Assembly: GCF_030704535.1 (NCBI RefSeq)
Contig: NC_081813.1
Location: 3,558,001-3,622,000, forward strand
Reading direction: 5' to 3'
Length of the DNA: 64,000 nt
Origin: Vitis vinifera
Lineage: Eukaryota > Streptophyta > Magnoliopsida > Vitales > Vitaceae
Positions within the stretch are counted from its first letter, which is position 1; each line of letters begins with the position of its first letter. The translations under genes and the position numbers were made by a program. This document shows positions 37,561 through 48,006 of this stretch, one piece after another. The notes beneath the pieces were generated by a model. That model saw only the letters and a program-made list of their open reading frames with translations, did not search any database and was not told the DNA's origin.

Positions 37561-38240
37561 CTAGGAATTCTTACTTTCATTGGGACCCCATTTGTATCCA
37601 TGAAGGATCGACCCAATTCCTCAACAATTTCTGTGACTTTTCTCAAAATGTTTACATCATATAGAGCATTAAAAAAAGGAAAAAAAAAATATATACAGTA
37701 CCTGTATTTGGATATTGAAAAAACTAGAGAGAAAATAGAGGGAAAGAAAAAAAAAATAAAAATGTAAAATAAATTTAGAATTAATAAATTATATTTTCAT
37801 GTTTTTTTTCAATAATTTTTTTAATGATTCTAATTCTATTTGATTTTCTTACTTATTTTTCACTCGAAGAAAACCTAATATATTGCTAAAAAGAAATTTA
37901 AAATCTCTTTTTTCATTGTCTAATTTAATGTGAAAAATATATATCTAAAACAAATATAATGAAAGATAAACATACATTTTATTCAAAAACAAAGTTTTCA
38001 ACGCATCTCATATATATATATATATATATATAGGAACTCCTTGAATTCGTTGAGCATTTCCTATGAAAGCCATGAGCACCATCACCAACATTAGCTTCAT
38101 CTCTGATGCATTCACACAAACAGAAGATAAAGAAATTAAGAATGAAAGGAAATTTGTTAAAATTTTGAAGGGTTAGCTTCTCTCAACACAACTCTCAAGT
38201 TGGTAACAAAAGGGCTTAAATAAGTAAGGAGATAAATTCC
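37561..38240. repeat. Truncated unit 0 of the secreted-peptide repeat array
   Basis: The sequence from about 37614 (CAATTCCTCAACAATTTCTGTGACTTT-like) to ~38150 is related to 41830-42830 and 47700-48570, in the same order and orientation. It includes the AT-rich spacer, then the truncated peptide ORF at 38008-38100 and its upstream region. A TATTTAAG box (minus strand, near 38216-38223) is a possible promoter. Confidence 0.65.
38008..38100 (-). pseudogene. Truncated copy of the short secreted-peptide ORF
   Basis: A 30-codon minus-strand frame starting MKLMLVMVLMAFIGN, the same hydrophobic leader as in the intact copy at 42649-42828, and continuing AQRIQGVP. After Pro it runs into a (TA)11 microsatellite that encodes alternating Ile/Tyr, then TGA. 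The Cys-containing C-terminus is lost. Whether it is still translated is unknown. Confidence 0.6.
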
Positions 38241-38339
38241 GTATTGGTATTTTCTTTATCGACCTAAATAACTTGAAATCAATTCTTATCAACCTAAACA
38301 ACTTGAAAGCAATTCTTATCATCCTCCACGGAATAGTTA

Positions 38340-39170
38340 GAAACTAGCAAGGAGATGGAGTCCTTATTGGTCTCTTCCTCATCAACCTAAATAATTTGGA
38401 AGGAATTCCTATAAACCTAAACAACTTGAAAGCAATTCTTATCAACCTCCACAACTTGAAACTAATCATTATCAACCTAAACAATTCCAAGAAAAATGGA
38501 AATTGAAGTAAAGCAAATAAAAGACCGAACCATGCATGCAATATTTCCCTCCCCCTTAAAGTAGTCACCTTTTCCCTAAGGTGAAATTTTGGGAACCTTT
38601 CTCTAAGAGTATCTTGTGCTACCCATGTCACCTTGTCCCTAAGGTGAAATTTTGGGAACTTTTCTCCTAAGAATATCTTGTGCTTCCCACATAGCTTCTA
38701 TTGGTGATAACCCTTGCTAATGAAGTACTAGAATTGCTTGTCTTCCTTTGTGACAACATTGACCCAAAATAGCTTGAGGGGGTAGGTGCTAGAGAATCAT
38801 TTGAGTTGATCTTTGGAAGATTTGGCAACATAGAGTGGCACTCTCCAATCTTTTTCTTTAATTGTGAGACATGAAAAATAGGATGGGGGCCTAAAATAGA
38901 AGTTAGTTTTAAACGATAAGTGACCTTACAAATATTTTCATGTACCTCAAATGGGCCATAGTAACGAGCTAAGAGGATAACATTTTTTCTCATGGAAATT
39001 GATGTTTGATGATATAGTTGCAGCCTAAGATAAGCATAATCCCCTACCTAAAACTCTCTTTGTGTGCTTGGACTCATACAATCTTTTCATCCAAGCTTGA
39101 GCTTATGCAATGCATTCATAGAGTTCTTTAAGGACTCAATCTCGAGAAATCAACTTATGTTCAATAGCTT
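38340..39170 (-). pseudogene. Fragment of Ty3/gypsy integrase C-terminus
   Basis: The minus-strand frame 38993-38667 has the gypsy integrase C-terminal signature (LARYYGPFEVHENICKVTYR, GPHPIFHVSQLKK). Degenerate upstream parts continue to about 39170 and downstream parts to ~38344. No LTRs were recognised. It is a separate, older element than that at 13.6-18 kb. Confidence 0.75.
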
Positions 39171-39289
39171 CCAACTTTGCATTCCCTAGAATATAATTAA
39201 TTAGTCATGGAATTTATGCATTAAAGCAAGCATCCCATCCATGGAACAAACATTTCTATTAGGTAAAGACTTTTGACTTTGATCAAAAT

Positions 39290-40260
39290 AAGAATGAACC
39301 TTGTGTGCATAAGGTGTAGGGAAACATGGTGCTCTTCATGATCTTATAAGTTGATGACATTTTACTCATTGGTAATCATCTATGGTTATTGCCATTAATC
39401 AAAATCTGGTTGTCTACTTAGTTCTAGATGAAATATCTAAGAGAAACATATTCCTAGGAATAAGGTCCTAAGAGACCACAAGAATAGGAAATCGACGTTG
39501 TCTCAAGCCACCTATATTAGCAAACTTTTATTTAAATATGTGATGCAAGATTCCAAGAAGGGCTTGCCGTCTTTCAAACATGGAATTCCTCTTTCCTAGG
39601 ATCAGTGTCCTAAAACACTTGAGGAGAAAGAGTGCATGCAAACGGTACCTTATGCATCTATCGTGGGTGGCCTTTTGTATGCGATGTTATGTATTAGATC
39701 GGATATTTGCTTTATAGTAGGCATGGTGAGTAAATATTAATCAAATCATTAGAAAGTTGTTAAGCATAAACTTAAGTATCTTATGAGAATGAGGGATTAT
39801 ATACTTGTGTTCCAAAGTGACGAGCTAGTACCCAAAGGGTACATATATATAGACTTTTAGTCTGATAAGGATTCTCATAAGTCTATTTTTGGTTTTGTAT
39901 TTACTTTTGGTGGTACGACTCTTAATTGGAAAAGTGTGAAGCAATCTTGCATTATTGACTCCACTATGGAGATGAATATGTTGCAGCTTTTGAAGCAGTA
40001 AAAGAAGTCATTTGGCTTAGAAAGTTCCTCATGGGACTTAAGAGGGAAATACCTTTAGCTCTACAATGTATGATATTGTTTTGTGAAAACATAAGAGTTG
40101 TGACATAGTCTAAAGAACCAAGAAACCATCAGAAGGGTAAGTATATTGTGAGAAAGTACCACTTCATTTATGAGATAGTTCAAATGGGTGATATAATGGT
40201 TGAGAAGATACCTTCTGCAAAAAAACTCGACGGATCCCTTCTATAGTAAACTTAACGAAT
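39290..40260 (+). pseudogene. Decayed Ty1/copia RT-RNase H fragment
   Basis: The plus-strand translation in broken frames shows VDDILLIGN (RT YVDD region, near 39351) and the RNase H end near 39870-40020 (HKSIFGFVFTFGGTTLNWKS, VKQSC, DSTMEMNML). Many stops and frameshifts. The element ends shortly after ~40260; its 3' LTR was not identified with confidence. Confidence 0.75.
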
Positions 40261-41829
40261 CCCTACACCAAGACATTCATAGGGTGAGTCTTTGATGGTC
40301 ATAAGGATAACATAGGTGTCAAATGTGTAGCTAGTTTACTTTAGTGGTATGATGCTTTGATGGCTAGTAGGAGATTATTAGGATGGAGCCCTTAAAATCA
40401 TGTCACGAGGTAACAAATTTAAATTTTATTAATTATTCATTAAATAAAATTCTAGTACACTTTAATCTATCCTTATTTCATGCATTGTACTATATGAGCA
40501 TTTGGGCTTGTATCTCTTGCATTGTTTATGAATTAGGTGCATTAGAAATTGCATGAAAGATCTAAATTATAGGTTCCTTGCAAGAAGGTGACTCATTCAT
40601 AGCCACTTCGTGGGCTTAGGCAACCTATTTGAAGCTATGGTGCACTACCTCCTAATTGGAGAGATGACTAATCTTGGCCATTGGGAAGGGTTTCCCATAG
40701 TAAGTACACAGTGTGTTTTTTCTTATGTTTCTAGTATCTAGATGCCCTAGGAAGTGGTCCATGCACCTAACCTGATCTTAGGATAGAGAACAAAGTGATC
40801 CAGAATTCCCTACAACTATTTTAATGTTTTTGTTAAGAAATAGCTATGTTCATAATATGGGTAGATACAAGTTTGATTTGGATATCTTTATTATGTCTTC
40901 TATTCTCAAAATCATGTGCTATGCTCATGAATTATTCTAAATAGATAAACATTTATTTATGATTAAATAGTTCTTTTAACTAGAAAATTGTGATATGCAA
41001 TCTATGAAAGATAGTTATTTATTGTTCTTTTTTAGTATTGTCAAACCTCATTTGGGAAGAGAATATTGTTGCCCAAACCATCACCTCTCATATCCAAATA
41101 TCCTTACTCCCATGGAATCTTTAAGTCTAGAGGAATTATTTTTGTGCACTTGTTTGTTATATGTGATTGAGTTGTTTGGTTAGTTTGTATATACAATGCA
41201 TTGATACCTTTACATCGTTTAAATGAGTTTTGTATGTTTAAGGACTTTCTTTTTTCATCGTAGGTGCAATTTGAAGAAGCTAACCTATGAGAAAAGGAAA
41301 GTTAAATTGATAGAAAGATAAATTAAATGCTCTTAACTTAGTAGCCATTGAAAGATATTCTTTTATTAGTCTCTTTGTATTTGTTCTCTTTCACTCTAAA
41401 ATAGCTATGTGATGCAATGTGCACAATTAATTGGTCTAGTGACCAAGGAAAATGATTGTACACATCCTAATGTTGTACTTTATCAACAAATTCAGTACTA
41501 TAAAATTTGTAGAAATATCTTTGGCTTTTGATGTATCCTTATATTTTTTAAACTAAATTAAGCATTTCTTATCATTTATAATAGCATTGATCCATAAATA
41601 TTTACTATTTGTCTACAATGATTGGCTCACGGGCATCACATTTTAGACATGTACTAGTAGATTTAAAAACACAAACATTTTTCTTTGTTTTGGAAGAATA
41701 ACATAATTGAGTGATTTGACCAAATATGTTTAGGCACCTAGTAAGACCAACTTTCCTACGTTTGACAGTCCTTACAGAGAATGGTTTTCTTGACCATTTG
41801 TATCCTTGGATTGAGAAGAAGCCAATTCC
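40261..41829. other. Retroelement debris and spacer, no gene seen
   Basis: Probably copia 3' sequence at the start. The stretch 41430-41670 (TTATCAACAAATTCAGTACT at its core) recurs near 58375-58580, which links the two sides of the large repeat array. Open frame 40995-41183 is unsupported. Confidence 0.5.
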
Positions 41830-42648
41830 TTGACAATTTTCTTATGACTTTCTCAACATGCTTAGATAATTTTAAGTATTTAAAGAAAAAACAACAATAA
41901 TTGGTTTTTGAAAGAACATGAGAGAAAATTGAGGGAAAGGAAAATAAAATAAAAAATAAATTTAGAATTAATAAATTATTATTATTTTTTATATTTTATC
42001 AATCAATTTTTTTTAATGATTTTAATTATATTTGATATTTTTCACATTAAATAACTTAACATATATAAGTAAAGAAATTTAAAATCTCTTTTTCAAATTT
42101 GCTAATTTAATGTTAAATGTGTTTAGAAAATTTAATTTCAAATATATATTTAAAAGATATAATGAAAAATATACATATATTTCATTTAAAATCAAAGCTT
42201 TCAACATATCTCATTCGATGTTGATTTTAATTATACGAGTTTCTCACATATTTCCTATGCTATAGAAATCTTCTTTTTAATTTACTAATTTAATGTGAAA
42301 AATATATTTAAATAATATAACAAAAAATATACATATATTTTATTCAAAAATAAAACTTTCAACAATCTCATTAAATGGTTTGTATGTGCTGCCTATGATG
42401 CTACCAATTCACTATTTGGCATCAAGTCCATTATAATCATTCTTATATTAACTTGATCCAACATTTATCAACCATAATATATATATATATATATATATAA
42501 GAGAATAAAATCATAATATATTTTAATCTTTAGATGGGTAAATCATACATATCATATTAGCCAAAAGCAACAAATCTCCTCCACTTATTTATAATTCATT
42601 AATTAAAACAAATTGTGGTGGATGAAAAAAAAAACAGCCCTAATGAAC

Positions 42649-42828
42649 TCAGGGTTTTGTAGCGAGTCCTTTAAGGGGCTTTGGGCAACATTCACGATCT
42701 AAACGACAACAAGGGGAAATATAAACTCCTTGAACTAGTTGATCATTTCCCATGAATCCCATGATGAGCACCATCATCACCATTATCAGCAACATTAGCT
42801 TCATCACCATTCTCCTTAAATCTTCCAT
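42649..42828 (-). CDS. Short secreted Cys-containing peptide (59 aa), unknown family
   Basis: I do not recognise this family. The minus-strand ORF starts MEDLRRMVMKLMLLIMVMMV: a basic head and a long Met/Leu/Val hydrophobic core (residues 9-27) typical of a signal peptide. The predicted mature part is about 30 residues (from ~QLVQGVYISP) with the motif CCRLDRECCPKP (Cys 40, 41, 47, 48) and a basic tail ending TKP. A TATAAAAT box lies at 42875-42882, 47 bp upstream of the ATG, giving a compact promoter and a short leader. Two related but broken copies (38008-38100; 48409-48561) keep the start, the hydrophobic core and the upstream TATA-like box, which supports an ancestral gene rather than a chance frame. 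Not shown: transcription, cleavage or function. Alternative: a conserved ORF of a non-autonomous repeat. Confidence 0.5.
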   Translation of the reverse strand: MEDLRRMVMKLMLLIMVMMVLIMGFMGNDQLVQGVYISPCCRLDRECCPKPLKGLATKP

Positions 42829-42874
42829 TGCTTTCCACTCAAAATTTTGAGTTAGAAGTTGTATTAGTTGAAGG

Positions 42875-42882
42875 ATTTTATA
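42875..42882 (-). promoter_or_regulatory. TATA box of the short secreted-peptide ORF
   Basis: TATAAAAT on the minus strand, 47 bp before the ATG at 42828; the expected start site is ~42850. The equivalent TATAAAAT is retained upstream of the pseudogene copy at 48561. Confidence 0.5.
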
Positions 42883-43378
42883 GTAGAAAATGGAAAACCT
42901 AAATAGGAAAAGAAATTAGTGTGAGGTGTTATGATAAAAATGAACAGTTGAATTAATTTCTAACAAATTAAGAAAAAAAAAAACAAATAAAGAAATGCCC
43001 CAGTGTTGAAACCTTGGGATGGGGTTAATTTTCATAAATAAACATAAATTTTATCTTCATACTCTAGTGGTAGAAGTCATTGTAAGAAAGTATTCAATGT
43101 CTTTAGTCGGTATAGTGATAAGATGTGGCTCCACTGGTACAATTAAGTTGAATGTGATAAATAAAAGATGAGGATGATTATTTATGTGGCTCCTCCGGAA
43201 CAATTAAGTTGAATGTTATAGATAAAAGGTAAGGATGACTATTTATTGAATGAAATTTTAAGGGAAAATCATTTAAAAAGGTGGGTCAGGAATGATAAAG
43301 AGTCACAAATTTTTGAATTCTTACAAAGGACTCATAAATCAATTTATGAGAAAACACTTTTTTGGAATAACTTTTTTT

Positions 43379-44440
43379 CACTATAAAAAATTGTATTTTT
43401 TCCAATTGATATGCATTGTCAAAATGAGCATTTACCGAAAAATCATTTTAACGCATGGCAGTCGGGAAAAGATGTGTTCGAAAAAGTCTATCAATAGGAA
43501 GTTTCTTAGAATCCATGACCTCAAGTATAAAAGGAAACAACTATCCTGTTAAGACAACTTTGTTATTTGCAATATAAAGGATATATATTATATTATATTA
43601 ATTAAAATAAAATTATTACTAATTAATTAATTTTAATTCTCATGTATTTTGTGTAATAAATATAAATTTATAAATAAAATTATCAATATTTTAAAATAAA
43701 AAAATATTTATACATGTATCATAATTTCTTTTATATTATTGAATACATTCAAATTAGATAAATCTCTATAAAATATAAATATTATTATTAGATGTCACAA
43801 ATTATATTATATATATATATATATATTTTTTTTTTTTAAATAAAACAACCACAAAATTTCTATTGTTACTTTTTATATCATTTATTTAGAATTTTTCTCA
43901 ACATTTTCATGAGTTTTTATTCATTTTTGTCTCATCGATATTTTGTATCATAACATCTGTTGATATTTCCCAATATTCTCACAAATATCCACCAATATAT
44001 ATTATAATTTCTTTCTAGAATGGACAATTAAAAAAATAATCATAAAATTATTTTTTTCACTACCTAGATCATGTTTATCATACAATTATGGTGAAAAGAT
44101 TTCAAATTCATAAGACAACAATTATTTTTTGAACAAATTATGTGTGGTATTATTATCCACAAAATTATTTATGAAATATGACTTATTTTTTGTAGGTAAA
44201 TTGATTTTGTGATAAAGTTTATTACATGAGCATTTGTAATGGTTTAAATCCATCACAATAATATTTTTGTCGATACGTATTTATTGTTATAATTATCATC
44301 AACAAATGGTTACATATAAGCGATGAACAATTCAATTTGCAACAGAGTGTGTTAGATATTTGTGGCAGTTTAAATCTATTGCAAAAGTAAACATAAGTAG
44401 ACCAACAATACTTTATTTTATTTTTAATTTTTTTGTAGTG
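43379..44440. mobile_element. Non-autonomous CACTA (En/Spm-like) DNA transposon, 1062 bp
   Basis: Terminal inverted repeats CACTATAAAAAA at 43379 and TTTTTTTGTAGTG ending at 44440 (complement CACTACAAAAAAA) match the CACTA superfamily. It is missing from the paralogous site in unit 2 near 49030, which shows an insertion. Flanking triplets are TTT and TTC, so a 3-bp TSD is not perfect. Subterminal motifs related to GTGGTTTAAATC recur inside. No transposase was found; the frame 43292-43552 crosses the end of the element and is spurious. Confidence 0.8.
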
Positions 44441-46149
44441 TTCCTATTACTCCTTACAAATATGATAAAAATAAAACAAAATAAAAAATAATTAAATTGT
44501 TTTCTTACATGGACTATGAGAAAAGATCAGAGAAAGAAACTAAAACCAAGACACCACAAAAAAACCTTAAGTTCTTACTTTTTGGTCTCCTCTATTGTAG
44601 AGATCTAATTATTCATTTTGTTTGTAAGAGAAACTTCAAGAAACTCTTTTTAAAAAGTTACATTAATTTCTTTATATTTTTTTTGGTAAAGGACCTTTTC
44701 ATTCTTGTTTGAGAAATCTCCTTTCCGGTTATTTCAATTTCTAAGATTTCATTTTAGATATTTGAGAAATCTCATTTTCTTTTAAGGTTTTTGTTATTAT
44801 ATGATTATTATTGTTATTATCATTTGTATCTTTTACATTCGCTTCTTACTTGAGAAAAAAAAAATTCCTATATTCTTGAAGATTTCTTTGCATTTTTTGT
44901 GATTTATTACCCTTACCTTATTTCGGAATTTGTAGTATATGTATTTGGAATTGGCACACTTGTAATTTAAGTATATTGAGCTCGCAACTAAAAGGGAAAA
45001 TTTTTGTCAACTAGGGTTGTTTCTTAAACTTCTCAAGGCTCTTTTAGTTATATTGACATAAAATAGTTCCTTGAAAATTTTGAGGATTTTTTTCTTCAAT
45101 GCTCCATTTATGAAAATGTCTTACTGCTATGGAAACTAGGGAAAATAAAATTTTCATGCTACATCCTAAGAGTAAAATTACTGTCAATTGCATTGAGTTG
45201 ACCTTTGTTTGGAACTAGTTGGGTGAAAACCCACTTGTTATTGGTTGCAATTGCCTTGAAAATGGAGGATTCCATTTTGTTAGCTTTTGCTTCTTATCCT
45301 CGATGAATTTTCAGAGGAGTTTTAGCAAGGATGAGAGCTAATGCTCCACATATATTCTAGAAACTAGGAATAAATAGACAAATTGAGTGTTAGAATTTTC
45401 AACTAATTCATCCATCAACTATTCAACATCTTTTCATGAAATGTTAGAGCAACACTATGTTTAGAGCTAGAGTGCCAAAATTGGAAATGTCCTTAGGTAT
45501 TAAAAGGATTAAAATTTTGGCCATGGAAAAGAGGCGCATTAGTCCACGGGGATATGAAGTGCAAAAATTCAGTCTTGGATATATTTTTAGAAAAAATAGG
45601 TAGAAAATCATTAATTAGTCAATAAAATATCAATAAAAGAGAAGCATTGACAACTTGCTTGGTGCAAACCAAAACATCGACAGTTTGCATATAATTGATC
45701 ATTTAAATAAAATCAAACTGACCTTAACCAAGCTTGGTTTTGGTTAGGGTTTTTTGTCACTAAAAAATGGGCTCATCATTAATTCAAGCATCATCTGACC
45801 ATGTTGGCTCAACTAATTTTTTGAGAAAAAAATTGACCGAATAACACATTTTTACTCCATTAACAATTATAAACAGTTCCTAACAACTATTTTGATGATA
45901 CAATGGTCATATTTCAATCCAAATATGATCCAACGGTCATTAATGATTTCTAATGATTATTCGGCATTCCAATGACTAATTTGGCCCAAAACCTTCCAAT
46001 AAATACCTCATTTTCATTTCATTCTTCCATAATTCACTAGAAATCCTCCTTGCTTTCATATTGTTCCATTTTATTTTGTTTTGTGATTTCTTTCAAAATT
46101 TTACAATTTTGGGATTTTTGTTGAAGTTATGAATTAACTACAAATTAAG
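44441..46149. repeat. Unit 1 body after the CACTA element, including an inverted segment
   Basis: No gene seen. 44441-45080 matches 49040-49510 directly. ~45080-45735 matches ~49520-49985 only as the reverse complement. 45735-46149 matches 49985-50405 directly again. Confidence 0.7.
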
Positions 46150-47678
46150 TGATTACTACTAAAAAAGAAGAGCATATTTTAGATAATAATTCTCATGAGT
46201 TTCACATCTTTTGAGTAGTAATTATACCTAAAATACTCAATTAACATGTTGCCCTTACAAGAGTTACTAATAAGTTTTATGAAGTTTTTGAGTCATTTCA
46301 AGGTATGATTTTGATAAACTGTTGACAAAAGAGATGAATCAAATTGAAGAAAACAAATAATGTTGATAATGATTCAAATGCATAATGAAAGAAGTAATGC
46401 AATTGATTTGGACCGGGATTTGGAGGTAGTTGAAGTGGAATCAAGAGAAGGAAATGAAATAAATGACAAAAGAAGCTTAAAATCAAATATTTCCATTTTG
46501 CATGATCATGCGAAAATTTTGCATGACTATGCGAAATGGACCAGAAGGTGGAATTATGTTGCAAGCTAAAGGAGAATTGTCAAGCTAATTTTGCATGATC
46601 ATGCGAAATGTTTTAGAAAGTTGTAACTATTGTTATTGAATTTTTTTTTTTTTTTCGCACAACCATGCGAAATTGGCTGAGTTCGTGCAAACTGGTCATT
46701 TTGTTGTTAAACTACAAGTTGCTTAATGAAGAAGTTTCCGGAAGACCTTTTAGATGATGCCAAGTGTCCACTTGACCTTGGCCTATAAATAGAAACTTGA
46801 TTTTCTTATAAAAAAAAGCTTTTTGGACATTTTTAATTGTAGAATTTTTCAGATTTTTTATCTCAATAGAATTCTCTATTTTCCTTTATTTTCTCTCATT
46901 TTCTCAGTAGCCAAACATGCCTTGTGAGACCAAATCTCCAAGCATGAGTGGCTAAATCTCATTTTTCTCGAAGAAATGAGGATTTAGAGGCAAGATAAAT
47001 GGTGAATTAGAGAAATGAGCTTTAATTGCAAAGGTAATTTGATCCAATTGATTGATTAATTAAATTTGTGGGATTTTTCTCTTCAAATTGTCTTGGATGA
47101 CTACTACAATGCAAATTAGGTAGATTCATTAAATTCTTAAAAGCTATATTTGATGAGATTGAATGTTGCATTATGTGAATCATTGGAAGATAATTTAAGA
47201 TGAATTGAATATATGATTTGAATTGATCTCTTGGATTAAATAACCTAATTTGAAGATAAATTAGATCTATACCTAAAGCTAAATCAAAAATTGGTTTAGA
47301 TGAAAATTTAAGTTTTCAATTTAACTTGATGAAAATTAGATCTCAATATCTATTCACCAAGAAATTTGTTTTCTAGAAAATTCTAGCTCTGAGAATTTCA
47401 TTTCCTATTAGTTTTCTTCTATTTCACATTTCATTGTTCTTCTCAATTAGAAACCATTGTTAAATTAATTTTTTACCATAAATTTTCAAGTCAATTTCAC
47501 TTGATCACAATCATCTCTTTTCCTCCCATTTAAGTCTTAATTACCAAGAATAATCCATCCTAGTAGATGACACCTAAGACCACTATATTACCGTAGCTTT
47601 GGCTAAAAAACCTTTTTGATTGGGCAAGAGTTACCTTATGCTTGAATTATATTATAAATTTTGTTTTGATCCGATAAA
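46150..47678. mobile_element. ~1.5-kb insertion of unknown type with CATGCGAAA palindromes
   Basis: Present in unit 1 and absent from the matching point of unit 2 (near 50405). It starts TGATTACTAC and ends near GATAAATCA, so it could be a solo LTR (TG...CA), but I find no clear TSD. It contains four imperfect palindromes of the form TTTGCATGATCATGCGAAA (46497-46516, 46518-46536, 46589-46608, 46653-46672). No coding sequence was recognised. Confidence 0.5.
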
Positions 47679-47689
47679 TCAATAATTAC

Positions 47690-47945
47690 TCAAGGTATGC
47701 TACTAAATTACTAATATTGTAAATTGCAATTGCAGTTACTAAATTACTAATTATCTAAACATCTCAAAAATTTTAGATTATATTAAATATTTAAAAAGGA
47801 AAAAAAAACAAAAATTGGTACATGAAATAACAAAAGAAAGATAAAATAAATAAATTTAGAATTAATAAATTATTTTTTCCAAATAAAACTTTTTAATGAT
47901 TTTAATTATATTCGATTTTATTATATATTTTGCATATTAAATAAC

Positions 47946-48006
<61 letters not shown>

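Larger units (their letters stand above)
41830..47690. repeat. Unit 1 of the secreted-peptide repeat array (with insertions)
   Basis: Related along its length to unit 2 (47690-50410) in the order AT-rich spacer, peptide ORF (minus), ~450-bp block, 44440-45080 block, 45735-46149 block. It is interrupted by a CACTA element (43379-44440) and a ~1.5-kb insertion (46150-47678), and the segment ~45080-45735 is inverted relative to unit 2. Without insertions it is ~3.3 kb. Confidence 0.75.

Noticed and set aside
43292..43552. 86-codon plus-strand frame
   Set aside because: It crosses the left end of the CACTA element, so it cannot be an ancestral gene, and it has no features of a protein family.
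46298..46569. Opposed 88- and 69-codon frames
   Set aside because: Both lie in the 1.5-kb insertion over the palindrome cluster; open by chance, no domain.
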